A stretch of 21,554 nt of DNA from Planctomycetota bacterium (GCA_027295435.1 JAPUKX010000053.1:1-21554); one strand, 5' to 3'. Positions 7,484-14,871 are shown, counted from the first letter of the stretch. Notes: generated by a model not told the origin, from the sequence alone. Numbers and translations are program-made.

Positions 7484-7729
7484 CTATTCGGTCGAGCTGG
7501 GCTCGGCCGCCCCGGTCCCCTCGGTCGTCTCTTGCTCTTTGGCAGCCTTCTTCTTCTTGCCGGTGGTCACGCTTCGGTTGGCGACCTTCACCAGACCAAG
7601 CGGGGAATCCCTGTCCGGCTGAAAACGGTCCTGCTCGAGGAGACGAGCAATTCGTTCGGCCCGCGTCAGGACGTTGCGGTGTTCGTTGAGAGCACCGGGC
7701 TGGGTTTTCAGACTACGGTGAAGACTCAT
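7484..7729 (-). CDS. Small basic protein, TIGR04137-like (planctomycete/PVC type)
   Basis: An 81-residue basic protein. The N-terminus MSLHRSLKTQPGALNEHRNV, then LTRAERIARLLEQDRF and SPLGLVKVANRSVTTGKKKK, matches my memory of the 'small basic protein' family found mainly in planctomycetes and related PVC bacteria (pattern MSLH.SLK ... R.V..R.ERI..L ... G..K.R). The core ends near residue 62 and is followed by a short acidic, threonine-rich tail. The family function is unknown; size and charge suggest nucleic-acid or ribosome contact, which is inference. It starts 26 nt after the SPOR-like gene, within the acpS group. Its main value here is as a lineage marker. Confidence 0.85.
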   Translation of the reverse strand: MSLHRSLKTQPGALNEHRNVLTRAERIARLLEQDRFQPDRDSPLGLVKVANRSVTTGKKKKAAKEQETTEGTGAAEPSSTE

Positions 7730-7755
7730 CGGCTTAGCATTTCGAGTAGATCATA

Positions 7756-8499
7756 TCATCCTTCGAACCTCTCGGGGTAATACGCCAGATCGTCTCTGGG
7801 GTTGACCTGCAATTTCCATTTGCGGGCCGCCTCGACGATGCGACGCTCCAGGGCGCGAACCTCCTCGGAGTCGCGCCGCCCCCTGGTGTAGCCCGGCAAA
7901 GCGATAACCCTGTACAAGCTGACATTCTTGGCCTGCACCACGTACGCCTCAAGTCCCTGGTCGCGACAGAACCTCGCAAGCCTCAGCGCGCTGTCGCGCC
8001 TTGTGTGGATCAGCACGAAATAATTGTGCTCGGGCCGGCGGGGATCGGAGAGGATCGGCCCCCACCGATCCGGCCACGCGGCAGGCCGATCGGCGTCGTC
8101 TGGAAAGGTCTCCAGTGCCTTGGTAGCTTCCGCAGGCCTCGCCGGCGGTGTCCAGCCTTCAAAGCGTTTGACCATCGGATCCTGGGGTCGCCCCTCTGGC
8201 AAAGCCTCTTGATCCCGCATCACCAAGACCGGCTGCAATTCAGCCTTGACCACCCGCTCCGCCCGTGCGTAGCCCACCATATACACAATAATCAGCAACA
8301 CGATCCCAGCCGCGGAACCAAGGAGCAGATAACCCACCGGCAGGCGGACCGTTCGACCAGGGCTCAGCCAGCCGAGCGACTGCCCGGCCGCCGGTGCAGG
8401 CGATGATTCCTCGACCTGCTGCTGGGGTGCCGCGGCAGCCCTCGCGCTGCGGGCGTGGATCAGCTCGTACAGTGCCGGACTGGAGCGCTTCCTGGTCAT
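7756..8499 (-). CDS. Single-pass membrane protein with a C-terminal SPOR-like domain
   Basis: A 247-residue protein. The N-terminus MTRKRSSPALYELIHARSAR is basic and probably cytoplasmic. One transmembrane helix spans about residues 55-77 (YLLLGSAAGIVLLIIVYMVGYA). A variable linker leads to a region at 158-228 (NYFVLIHT...ALRLARFCRDQGLEAYVV...YRVIALPGYTRGRRDSEEVRALERRI) with the beta-alpha-beta layout of SPOR domains. SPOR domains bind denuded septal peptidoglycan in division proteins such as FtsN. Topology and fold fit that, but the domain call is by eye. The ATG at 8499 was chosen because upstream codons overlap acpS. It follows acpS by 50 nt. Confidence 0.75.
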   Translation of the reverse strand: MTRKRSSPALYELIHARSARAAAAPQQQVEESSPAPAAGQSLGWLSPGRTVRLPVGYLLLGSAAGIVLLIIVYMVGYARAERVVKAELQPVLVMRDQEALPEGRPQDPMVKRFEGWTPPARPAEATKALETFPDDADRPAAWPDRWGPILSDPRRPEHNYFVLIHTRRDSALRLARFCRDQGLEAYVVQAKNVSLYRVIALPGYTRGRRDSEEVRALERRIVEAARKWKLQVNPRDDLAYYPERFEG

Positions 8500-8549
8500 G
8501 CCATGATGCTCAGCACCACTGAGTCTTCGGCCAACCGCGGTCTCCCACC

Positions 8550-8933
8550 CTAGCCGCACCCGACGACGCTCGCCAGTGCGTTGCTGGTGGTGTGGCTCAA
8601 GCTCACGTGCCAATGGACGATCCCGAGCTCAGCGGCAAGCTCGGCGCAGCGGCCGGTGAGCGCGAGCCGAGGGCGGCCGGTCGGTTCTCGATCAACCTCG
8701 ATGTCCAGCCAGCGGATTCCCCCGCTCCAGCCGGTACCCAGGGCCTTAAACACCGCCTCCTTGCAGGCGAGGCGGACGGCGTAACGCTCCGCCCGGCGGC
8801 CTCGGCCGGAATCCGCGTAGGCTCGCTCCGCTTCGGAGAAGCATCGCTGTAAGAATCGGTCGCCATGCTCATCGAGCATCGCCTCAATCCGCTGAATCTC
8901 AACCAGATCGACACCGTGTGCAAGGACCCGCAT
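8550..8933 (-). CDS. acpS: Holo-[acyl-carrier-protein] synthase
   Basis: Transfers 4'-phosphopantetheine from CoA to the serine of apo-ACP in fatty acid synthesis. The 127-residue length is normal for AcpS. HGVDLVEIQRIE (6-17) holds the magnesium-binding Asp, and LACKEAVFKALGTGW holds the K-E-A-x-x-K-A signature. WHVSLSHTTSNALASVV is the C-terminal S-[LI]-S-H block. The ATG at 8933 fits the family start. It appears to lead a minus-strand group with the SPOR-like and small basic protein genes, and it is divergent from moaB across 62 nt. Confidence 0.95.
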   Translation of the reverse strand: MRVLAHGVDLVEIQRIEAMLDEHGDRFLQRCFSEAERAYADSGRGRRAERYAVRLACKEAVFKALGTGWSGGIRWLDIEVDREPTGRPRLALTGRCAELAAELGIVHWHVSLSHTTSNALASVVGCG

Positions 8934-8940
8934 CAGGAGT

Positions 8941-8946
8941 ATCGTA
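8941..8946 (-). promoter_or_regulatory. -10-like TACGAT, likely leaderless promoter for acpS
   Basis: On the minus strand TACGAT ends seven bases before the acpS ATG, so the transcript could begin at the start codon. No ribosome binding site lies between. The same hexamer occurs at the matching place before moaE. Inferred from position and sequence. Confidence 0.42.
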
Positions 8947-8980
8947 TCGCGCGCAGCCTCGAGTGACCCTGTAGCGGCGA

Positions 8981-8986
8981 TACACT
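8981..8986 (+). promoter_or_regulatory. -10-like TACACT upstream of moaB, leaderless or nearly so
   Basis: TACACT ends nine bases before the moaB ATG at 8996. Any untranslated leader would be only about three bases long, and no ribosome binding site is present. A -35 is not obvious. Inferred. Confidence 0.4.
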
Positions 8987-8995
8987 GACCACATC

Positions 8996-9535
8996 ATGCC
9001 CGCCGCCGACCATGAACGCCGCGCCGCCGACCACGCCGAGGCCCACCCGGCGAGCTGCGCCGTGCTGACCGTTTCGGACACCCGCACGGCCCAAACCGAT
9101 CAAAGCGGGCCCCTGATCGAGCGGCTGCTGACCGAGCACGGCCATCAAATCACCGCCCGGGCCGTGGTCCGTGACGATCCGCCTGCCATCGCCGGCCAGC
9201 TCGAGACATGGCTGACCGACCCGTGTCTGGACGTCATCCTCACAACCGGCGGTACCGGCATCTCGACCCGCGATACCACAATTGAAGTCGTTCGCCGGTT
9301 GCTCACCGTTGAGCTGGAGGGCTTCGGCGAGCTGTTTCGGATGCTCAGCTACCAGCAGGTTCAAGCAGCGGCAATGCTCAGCCGGGCCGTCGGTGGGCTG
9401 GTGGTTCGCGACCCGCAGGCGGGCGGTGGCACATTCATCTTCGCCCTGCCAGGCTCAACCGACGCCGTCGAGCTGGCCGTAGGTGAACTCATCGGGCCGC
9501 AACTGGCGCATCTCGTATGGCAGCGCGGGCAATAG
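8996..9535 (+). CDS. moaB: Molybdenum cofactor biosynthesis protein, MoaB/Mog family
   Basis: MoaB/Mog proteins adenylylate molybdopterin before metal insertion. The 179-residue product has AVLTVSDTRT (22-31), TTGGTGISTRDTTIEVV (83-99) and the conserved LEGFGELFRMLSYQQV (107-122). The last stretch, together with IFALPGSTDAVELAV, places it with single-domain MoaB/MogA proteins and not with MoeA. A hydrophilic N-terminal stretch of about 20 residues (MPAADHERRAADHAEAHPAS) precedes the domain; no better internal start is seen. moaE lies 0.9 kb downstream on the same strand, beyond a convergent TIM-barrel gene, so the locus contributes at least two Moco steps. Confidence 0.92.
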   Translation: MPAADHERRAADHAEAHPASCAVLTVSDTRTAQTDQSGPLIERLLTEHGHQITARAVVRDDPPAIAGQLETWLTDPCLDVILTTGGTGISTRDTTIEVVRRLLTVELEGFGELFRMLSYQQVQAAAMLSRAVGGLVVRDPQAGGGTFIFALPGSTDAVELAVGELIGPQLAHLVWQRGQ

Positions 9536-9620
9536 GTGATCGAGCTTGGCGTGAGGCCGCCGAGTCTACGCGGCAGTGCGCCGGCGTGGCCGACGGGGCT
9601 TGACGCTCAGGGCTGAAGCG

Positions 9621-10376
9621 TTATGTAGCCGCGGCCCAGGCGTGGGTGGTCTGCTCGAGTCCGAGCCAGGGATCGGACCATTGGCGGGCATCGACGACCA
9701 CCGGCCGGCTGTACCCGCTGGTGGCGATCGCCACCTTGTAGGCGAGTACATCCAGGCGACCGCCGTGCGTCTCACCGATCGGCCCCCGCATGCCACAGGT
9801 CAATAGATCACACAGACGAGCGGAGACCAACCGCGTGGCGTTGGTTGACGCCGCAGCGGCGGGATCCTCGCCCAGGCCCAGCCAGCTCGGCGGATCGATG
9901 CCGACGCCGATGTAATCACGCGACACCGGAGGGACGGCGTGGTCCGCCAGCTGCACGCCGTGACGAACAGCGTAGTCGGTAATCGCCTCAACGATCGGCC
10001 CTACCATGCCCTGCTCGTTCTCATCCGGGAGCGCAAAGCTGAGGGGACAGCGGTCCAGATCACCGGCCAGCTCGATCGCACTCAGCACTGCGGCGACGGC
10101 ACGATCTACGTGGTCCGGCTCGACAAAGTGGGTTTGCGGGATCCACAGATCCACGCCGGCGGCAGTCAACTCCAATCGGCCCAGACAGACGCCCAAATCG
10201 CGCCGCCCGGAGCGGTCCAGGTCTCGCGGCCGCAGGCCGGGCTGCATCGCGGAAAGCTGCACATGACGAAACCCCATTGCCGCGAGCCGATCCAGCGCCG
10301 CCCGCGGCCGATCGCCCAACGGCGCGAGCGTCGGGGCCAGTGGGAGATCACGGTGCACACCCGCCAAGTGTCGCAT
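9621..10376 (-). CDS. TIM-barrel protein, sugar phosphate isomerase/epimerase-like
   Basis: A 251-residue protein with the sequence texture of xylose-isomerase-like TIM barrels: RPRAALDRLAAMGFRHVQLSA near residues 23-43, then DLGVCLGRLELTAAGVDLWIP, then VDRAVAAVLSAIELAGDLDRCPLSFALP, and the C-terminal TSGYSRPVVVDARQWSDPWLGLEQTTHAW, where barrels of this family often close. The usual glutamate/histidine metal ligands are hard to place, so it may be a diverged or inactive member. The ATG at 10376 was chosen because the longer frame runs antisense through moaE. It is divergent from moaE and convergent with moaB. The substrate is unknown. Confidence 0.75.
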   Translation of the reverse strand: MRHLAGVHRDLPLAPTLAPLGDRPRAALDRLAAMGFRHVQLSAMQPGLRPRDLDRSGRRDLGVCLGRLELTAAGVDLWIPQTHFVEPDHVDRAVAAVLSAIELAGDLDRCPLSFALPDENEQGMVGPIVEAITDYAVRHGVQLADHAVPPVSRDYIGVGIDPPSWLGLGEDPAAAASTNATRLVSARLCDLLTCGMRGPIGETHGGRLDVLAYKVAIATSGYSRPVVVDARQWSDPWLGLEQTTHAWAAAT

Positions 10377-10382
10377 GGTGCA

Positions 10383-10388
10383 AACGTA
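10383..10388 (-). promoter_or_regulatory. -10-like TACGTT, likely leaderless promoter for the TIM-barrel gene
   Basis: On the minus strand TACGTT ends six bases before the ATG at 10376, the spacing expected when the start codon is the first transcribed base. No ribosome binding site is seen. Inferred. Confidence 0.4.
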
Positions 10389-10436
10389 TCGGCGAACGCA
10401 CGAATCGCCAAGTGGCCGTGGGGACGACCGGCCGGG

Positions 10437-10442
10437 TACGAT
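10437..10442 (+). promoter_or_regulatory. -10-like TACGAT, likely leaderless promoter for moaE
   Basis: TACGAT ends six bases before the moaE ATG at 10449, with no ribosome binding site between. It shares a 72-nt divergent region with the TIM-barrel gene, whose own hexamer (10383-10388) has the same spacing. Inferred. Confidence 0.42.
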
Positions 10443-10448
10443 GCCTCC

Positions 10449-10904
10449 ATGCCCCCTGGTCAGCGCACCATCGACGTGCAGATACTTGACCATCCGGTGC
10501 GACCGATTCCGCTGGAGCCCTTCCCGCAACCGGCGGGCGGAGAATGCATCTTTCTTGGCCGGACTCGCAAGGATGTTCATCCGAAGCACGGCGAACTGGT
10601 GCAACTGAGCTATGAGGCGTATAGGCCGATGGCCGAGCGGGTGTTGCGCGAGCTGGCCGAACAAGCGGCGCAGCAGTTCGACTGCCCGGCGGTGCGGCTC
10701 CACCATGCCGTGGGCGAGGTGCCGCTGGGCGAGGCGAGCGTCTTGGTGCAGGTCGTCACCGGGCACCGCGATCAGGCGTTCGAGGCGTGCCGGTTCCTCA
10801 TCGATCGGCTCAAAGCTACCGCGCCGATCTGGAAGCGCGAGATCTGGGCCGATGGCGCCACCTGGTCGCACGGCGCGCCTGTCGTGATGCGTGAGGACGG
10901 CTGA
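10449..10904 (+). CDS. moaE: Molybdopterin synthase catalytic subunit
   Basis: MoaE converts cyclic pyranopterin monophosphate to molybdopterin using sulfur from MoaD thiocarboxylate. The 151-residue product shows GECIFLGRTRKDVHPKHG, YEAYRPMAERVLRELAEQA, HHAVGEVPLGEASVLVQVV, HRDQAFEACRFLIDRLKATAP and WKREIWADGATWSHG. The two lysines of the K-x-[TR]-x-P-[IF]-W-K signature (K122 and K129) are present and correspond to the catalytic pair in E. coli MoaE. The frame is open upstream, but the ATG at 10449 gives the normal family start. MoaD is not in the window. The stop overlaps the next ATG by one base. Confidence 0.95.
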   Translation: MPPGQRTIDVQILDHPVRPIPLEPFPQPAGGECIFLGRTRKDVHPKHGELVQLSYEAYRPMAERVLRELAEQAAQQFDCPAVRLHHAVGEVPLGEASVLVQVVTGHRDQAFEACRFLIDRLKATAPIWKREIWADGATWSHGAPVVMREDG

Positions 10905-11512
10905 TGCAGGGATACTTCAAGATCTGCAACGCGGTGTATTGGGTGAGCCTCGCAGTTTGGCTCGCAGCGCTCATCGCCGCAGGGGTCGCTGCGGCCAACG
11001 TCTTCGGCACGCTTGGCGATACGCCCCTGCGGCTCGAGCAGTACGCAGCGTACCCTGCCCAGGAGCACCCGAGGCTCGCGGCCGGCCTCATTATGGAAGG
11101 CGTGTTCTTCACCGTGGACTTGATCCAGTTCGTGGCGATCCCGCTGACGGTGCTGATGCTTGTCGCCCAACTCTCGGTATTCGGCATGCCGCTCAAGTCG
11201 GTCGCCAACCTCGGTCGTGCGTTGTGCATTGTCATTGCGGCGGGGATGTTTACCTTCCACGCGATAGCGGTCGCCCCGACGATGAATCACCACCTGCGGG
11301 CCTACTGGGACGCCGCAAAGATGGGTGACGTCGCACTCGCCCGCGAGCATCAGGCCGCCTTCAACGAAGATCATCCCACGGCGGAGGCGATTCTACGGAT
11401 CAATCTGATCCTCCTGGTGGCCGCGGTCGGCGCCTCGGCCGCCGCCGGGCCGCCACCCGCAAAGCCGGCCGTGTCGAGACTTCAAGAACCGGGACTACTG
11501 AGCCATCGATGA
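10904..11512 (+). CDS. Four-helix integral membrane protein, DUF4149-like
   Basis: A 202-residue membrane protein with about four hydrophobic segments: residues 8-30 (VYWVSLAVWLAALIAAGVAAA), 63-90, 102-122 (GRALCIVIAAGMFTFHAIAV) and 163-182. The first helix followed by ANVFGTLGD, and the third followed by APTMNHHLRAYWDAA, recall the DUF4149/TMEM205-like pattern in which a helix runs into 'AP...F/L'. That similarity is tentative. No catalytic motif is seen. It overlaps the moaE stop by one base and the nth start by four bases, so it is embedded in the operon, although a direct link with Moco or DNA repair is not evident. Confidence 0.75.
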   Translation: MQGYFKICNAVYWVSLAVWLAALIAAGVAAANVFGTLGDTPLRLEQYAAYPAQEHPRLAAGLIMEGVFFTVDLIQFVAIPLTVLMLVAQLSVFGMPLKSVANLGRALCIVIAAGMFTFHAIAVAPTMNHHLRAYWDAAKMGDVALAREHQAAFNEDHPTAEAILRINLILLVAAVGASAAAGPPPAKPAVSRLQEPGLLSHR

Positions 11513-12216
11513 CCTCGATTACGATGAAATCCCCGATCCGCAAGGCCGGCTTCACACTGCCCAAGAAGTCCAAGACTGATACGGCACGGGCTCGGCGGAT
11601 TCTTGACGGCTTCTACAAGCATTACCCCGAAGCGCACTGCGAGCTGAAATACAGCAGTCCTCATGAGCTGCTGGTGGCGACGATTCTTTCGGCCCAGGCC
11701 ACGGATGTGGGCGTGAACAAGGCCACGCCCAAGCTGTTCAATGCGTTCCCCGCACCCGCCGACTACGCCTCCGCCGGCCCTGCCGAGATCGAGCCGTACA
11801 TCCATTCACTTGGATTCTTCCGCAACAAGTCCAAAGCGATCCACCTGGCGATGAAAGCGGTTCTCGATGACTTCGCAGGCGAGGTCCCCAACACCATGGA
11901 CGACCTGCTCAAGCTCTTTGGCGTGGCTCGCAAGACCGCCAACGTCGTGCTCGGCAACGCCTTCGGCATCAACGTAGGCGTCGTGGTAGACACCCATGTG
12001 ATCCGCCTCAGCGGACGTTTCAGACTGTCTGCGCATACCAATCCGACGAAAATTGAGCTTGATCTGATGGCCTTGTTTCCTCGGCCGCATTGGACGATGC
12101 TCGGCCACATGATGATCTTCCACGGCCGGCAGGTCTGCAGAGCCCGCGGCGCGCTGTGTGCCCAACATCCACTGTGTCAAAAATACTGCTCAAACGCCCG
12201 TGAACGAGGCAAATGA
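11509..12216 (+). CDS. nth: Endonuclease III (DNA glycosylase/AP lyase)
   Basis: Removes oxidised pyrimidines and cleaves abasic sites in base-excision repair. The 235-residue product shows LLVATILSAQATDVGVNKATPKLF, GFFRNKSKAIHLAMKAV, the helix-hairpin-helix LFGVARKTANVVLGNAFG with the catalytic lysine, and VVVDTHVIRLSGRF with the catalytic aspartate. The C-terminal iron-sulfur region has four cysteines at 210, 217, 223 and 227, spaced C-x6-C-x5-C-x3-C, whereas the common pattern is C-x6-C-x2-C-x5-C. The nucleotide sequence reads cleanly through it with no sign of a frameshift. The N-terminus has a basic extension of about 20 residues. The start at 11509 overlaps the upstream gene by four bases. 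Confidence 0.95.
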   Translation: MTSITMKSPIRKAGFTLPKKSKTDTARARRILDGFYKHYPEAHCELKYSSPHELLVATILSAQATDVGVNKATPKLFNAFPAPADYASAGPAEIEPYIHSLGFFRNKSKAIHLAMKAVLDDFAGEVPNTMDDLLKLFGVARKTANVVLGNAFGINVGVVVDTHVIRLSGRFRLSAHTNPTKIELDLMALFPRPHWTMLGHMMIFHGRQVCRARGALCAQHPLCQKYCSNARERGK

Positions 12217-12299
12217 CATTCATCCTCCGCCCGGGGGGGCTCAGGTCTGCGTGCCACGCCGCTGGGCGAGCGGCGGCTAGACTGAGAGGCGACCACTCG

Positions 12300-12986
12300 A
12301 TGGGCCAACAGATGTTCGCCAACATTGCACCGGCTTCCACCATCACCGCGATCGAACCACTTCGATCTGATTCGACGATGCGACGGGTACGGGTTGGCGG
12401 CAAGACCATCGCCACAGTACGAGCCGCCGACATGGAAGCGATGGAACTGGCCGTCGGCCTGGACTGGACCGAACAACTTGCCCAGAAGGTACGACGCGCC
12501 GTCGAGACGCACGAGGCTCGCGGTGCAGCACTAAGGCTGCTGAACCGCCGGGCATATTCCTGCGGGGAGCTGATCGACCGCCTCGCCCGCAAAGGGCACA
12601 GCAACCAGATCGCCGGGAATATTGCCCAAGAGCTCGCAACAGCCGGCTTGATTGATGATGAGGCCTACGCCCGGGCGATCGCGCGAGAGACCGTCGCAAC
12701 CAAACCCGCTTCGCAGGAGTTCCTGGCAAGGAAGTTGCGGGGACGCCGTATCGATGACGATCTTGCGCAGCGAATCGCCCTCGAAACACTCGCTGACGTG
12801 GACATGGTCGAGGCCGCAACGCAATACGCCCGCAAGCGATTGCACGCGATGCCTACGGTCAGTCGGACCACAGCCACCCGCCGAATCGCCGCTGCCCTCG
12901 CTCGACGCGGATTTGATGCCGACACGATCGCCGCTACGCTTGGGAGACTCAATCAAGCTCTGCTGACGGACCAGCCTGCAACGTGA
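12300..12986 (+). CDS. recX: Regulatory protein RecX
   Basis: RecX proteins bind RecA filaments and limit their extension. The 228-residue product has the helical-repeat pattern: ALRLLNRRAYSCGELIDRLARKGHS, then ELATAGLIDDEAYARAIARETV, then LARKLRGRRIDDDLAQRIALETL, then TRRIAAALARRGFDADTIAATL. The middle block with G-[LI]-[IL]-[DN]-D-x-x-[FY]-A is the family signature. The N-terminal 70 residues (ITAIEPL...RRVRVGGKTIATVRAADMEAMEL) are an extra beta-rich module seen in longer RecX proteins. I chose ATG 12300, preceded by GAGAGG ten bases upstream. A frame start at 12213 overlapping the nth stop is possible but adds 29 atypical residues. recA is not in the window. Confidence 0.88.
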   Translation: MGQQMFANIAPASTITAIEPLRSDSTMRRVRVGGKTIATVRAADMEAMELAVGLDWTEQLAQKVRRAVETHEARGAALRLLNRRAYSCGELIDRLARKGHSNQIAGNIAQELATAGLIDDEAYARAIARETVATKPASQEFLARKLRGRRIDDDLAQRIALETLADVDMVEAATQYARKRLHAMPTVSRTTATRRIAAALARRGFDADTIAATLGRLNQALLTDQPAT

Positions 12987-13042
12987 TTCGATCGCCGTGG
13001 GCAGTTCCCCGTCGCGGACCGCGTGAGCAGCCGAACCAGGAA

Positions 13043-14041
13043 ATGTCTCGCCGCAGCATGTCAAGCCTACCTTCCGACGGACTTCGCCGCGCCCCGGTGT
13101 TGACGTATCGGCTCATCACCGGCGGGCTGTTGATTGCCTTCCTTCTGGCTGTGGTTCTGCTGGATGATTGGCTTGACGGCGTTGAGTTGCCCGCGGGCTT
13201 GCGGAGCCTTTTCCTGGGGAAGGATCATCCGCCACGCGGCCTGGTTCTGTTCGGGCTGGCGCTGGCGGTCGCTCCGCTGGGGGCGTGGGAGCTCTCGGCG
13301 ATCTTTCGGGCAAACGGAATCGCCACCCGCACCTGGCTGAACAGCCTCGCGGCGATGACCGGGCTGGTGTTGAGCTTCAGCATCCCAACCCGAACGGAAA
13401 CAACCCTCGGCACGGAAGCCACGACGACCATCGCCATCATCTCGACGGGCATGATCATCGTGTTCGTGGCCGCCCTGTTGACGTTCAGCCGGCAACGGAA
13501 CGCCCAGGGCGTGGTCGCCGCTGCCGGGGCCGTTGTCTTCACCATGGTGTACCTCGGATTCATGCTCGGCTTCCTGCTGGCGCTGCGCCGCGGTCATTCC
13601 GCGTGGATCGTCGTCGGTGTGATCCTCATCACCAAATCATCCGATACCGGGGCTTTCTTCGCCGGCGGGGCGATCGGGCGGCACAAGATGATCCCCTGGT
13701 TGAGCCCGGGCAAAACGTGGGAAGGACTCGCCGGGGGTGTGGCGGCCGCTGTGCTTATCGGGGCGGCCCTCGCCGGCGCCAGTCGTTGGCTGGAGCCGGC
13801 CGATCATGTGCCGTGGTGGGTCGGTGCGGTCTGTGGAGTCGTTTTCGCCCTGGTCGGACAGCTCGGCGATCTGGCGGTCAGCCTCTTCAAACGAGGCGCG
13901 GGGATGAAGGACACCTCGGCCATCCTACCCGGCCTCGGCGGAGTGCTTGATGTGCTGGACTCGCCGCTGATGGTTGCCCCGGTGGCCTACTGGATCCTGA
14001 CCCTCGCGCTGCCAGGGCCGGGGGGGGCGCTACCGTCGTAG
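13043..14041 (+). CDS. cdsA: Phosphatidate cytidylyltransferase
   Basis: Makes CDP-diacylglycerol from phosphatidic acid and CTP for phospholipid synthesis in the inner membrane. The 332-residue product has about seven hydrophobic segments, KSSDTGAFFAGGAIGRHK (198-215), SPGKTWEG (221-228) and the C-terminal signature region 280-306: SLFKRGAGMKD followed by LPGLGGVLDVLDS. The classic signature has H-G-G and D-R-x-D here; this protein has L-G-G and D-V-L-D. That variant fits what I recall from planctomycetes, so the enzyme is probably active. The frame extends to a GTG at 12983 overlapping the recX stop; I chose ATG 13043 because it has AGGA just upstream, but the start is uncertain. Confidence 0.92.
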   Translation: MSRRSMSSLPSDGLRRAPVLTYRLITGGLLIAFLLAVVLLDDWLDGVELPAGLRSLFLGKDHPPRGLVLFGLALAVAPLGAWELSAIFRANGIATRTWLNSLAAMTGLVLSFSIPTRTETTLGTEATTTIAIISTGMIIVFVAALLTFSRQRNAQGVVAAAGAVVFTMVYLGFMLGFLLALRRGHSAWIVVGVILITKSSDTGAFFAGGAIGRHKMIPWLSPGKTWEGLAGGVAAAVLIGAALAGASRWLEPADHVPWWVGAVCGVVFALVGQLGDLAVSLFKRGAGMKDTSAILPGLGGVLDVLDSPLMVAPVAYWILTLALPGPGGALPS

Positions 14042-14118
14042 AAGAAGAATATTGATCCCAACGTCGCTTCCTCGGCAGCCCACGTGTACACTCTTTGCTT
14101 GGGCCGCTTGGAGCACGA

Positions 14119-14871
14119 ATGAGTCTGACTGATAGTCTGCTAACCCTATATCGGGTTGAAGCCCAGGTGCGCGGCCTGCGCGGCAGACTCGAATCCGCCC
14201 AAAACTACCTGACGGCCCAAACCCAGCAGCTTGAAGAACTCCGCGAGCAGCATCAGGAGCTGCGAACGCGCACGCATCAGATACAGGCCAAGATCGGCAA
14301 CCTCGAGGGCGAGACCGCCGCCATCGACACTCGTATCGAAAAGCTGCGCAATGAGTTGAACATGGCCTCGACCAACAAGCAGTACACAGCGGTTCTCACC
14401 GAGCTGAACACGGTCAAACTCTCTCGCAACGAGGTCGACGACCACATCCTCGAGGAAATGGAGCGAATCGATCAGATCAAAGAACAGCTCGCGAAGCTCG
14501 ACTCCGATATCGCCGAGCGCGAAAAGATCCGAGCGAGCGCTGAAAACGAGCTTCAACGGCGGAACGAAGAGGTCGGCGACCGATTGGCTGAGCTAGAGGC
14601 CCAGCGCGAGGTCGCCGCCACCGAAGTACCCGCTGCTGAACGGGCGATATTCAACGAGATGGCTGACACCTATAGCGGGGAGGCGATGGCTGCGGTCAAA
14701 GAGATCAGCCGTAGAAGCCGTGAATATGCCTGTGGAGAGTGCAACATGTACCTGCCCTTCGAGACGGTCGCCGCGCTCATGGGAGCAATCAACACACTCG
14801 TACGGTGTCACGCCTGTGGGCGAATCCTTTTCCTTCAGGATGAAACTCGCGGCGCGCTGGCGAAGAGATAG
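14119..14871 (+). CDS. Coiled-coil protein with C-terminal C4 zinc ribbon (COG1579-like)
   Basis: A 250-residue protein with a long coiled coil (about residues 12-175, rich in Glu, Gln, Leu, Arg) interrupted by NMASTNKQYTAVLTELNTVK (81-100), a stretch conserved in COG1579/DUF164 proteins. The C-terminal zinc ribbon uses C205-x2-C208 and C230-x2-C233 (CGEC...CHAC). Family members are widespread and often described as nucleic-acid-binding, but their function is not settled. The ATG at 14119 has GGAG five bases upstream; a TTG eight codons earlier is in frame but less likely. It follows cdsA by 77 nt, with TACACT at 14087 as a possible -10. Convergent with nrdR. Confidence 0.88.
   Translation: MSLTDSLLTLYRVEAQVRGLRGRLESAQNYLTAQTQQLEELREQHQELRTRTHQIQAKIGNLEGETAAIDTRIEKLRNELNMASTNKQYTAVLTELNTVKLSRNEVDDHILEEMERIDQIKEQLAKLDSDIAEREKIRASAENELQRRNEEVGDRLAELEAQREVAATEVPAAERAIFNEMADTYSGEAMAAVKEISRRSREYACGECNMYLPFETVAALMGAINTLVRCHACGRILFLQDETRGALAKR

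Noticed and set aside
10377..10871. Long N-terminal extension of the TIM-barrel gene
   Set aside because: It runs antisense through moaE and has no conserved sequence; the ATG at 10376 gives a normal start.
8996..10904. A complete molybdenum cofactor operon
   Set aside because: Only moaB and moaE are present. moaA, moaC, moaD and moeA are not in the window, and a convergent gene lies between the two.
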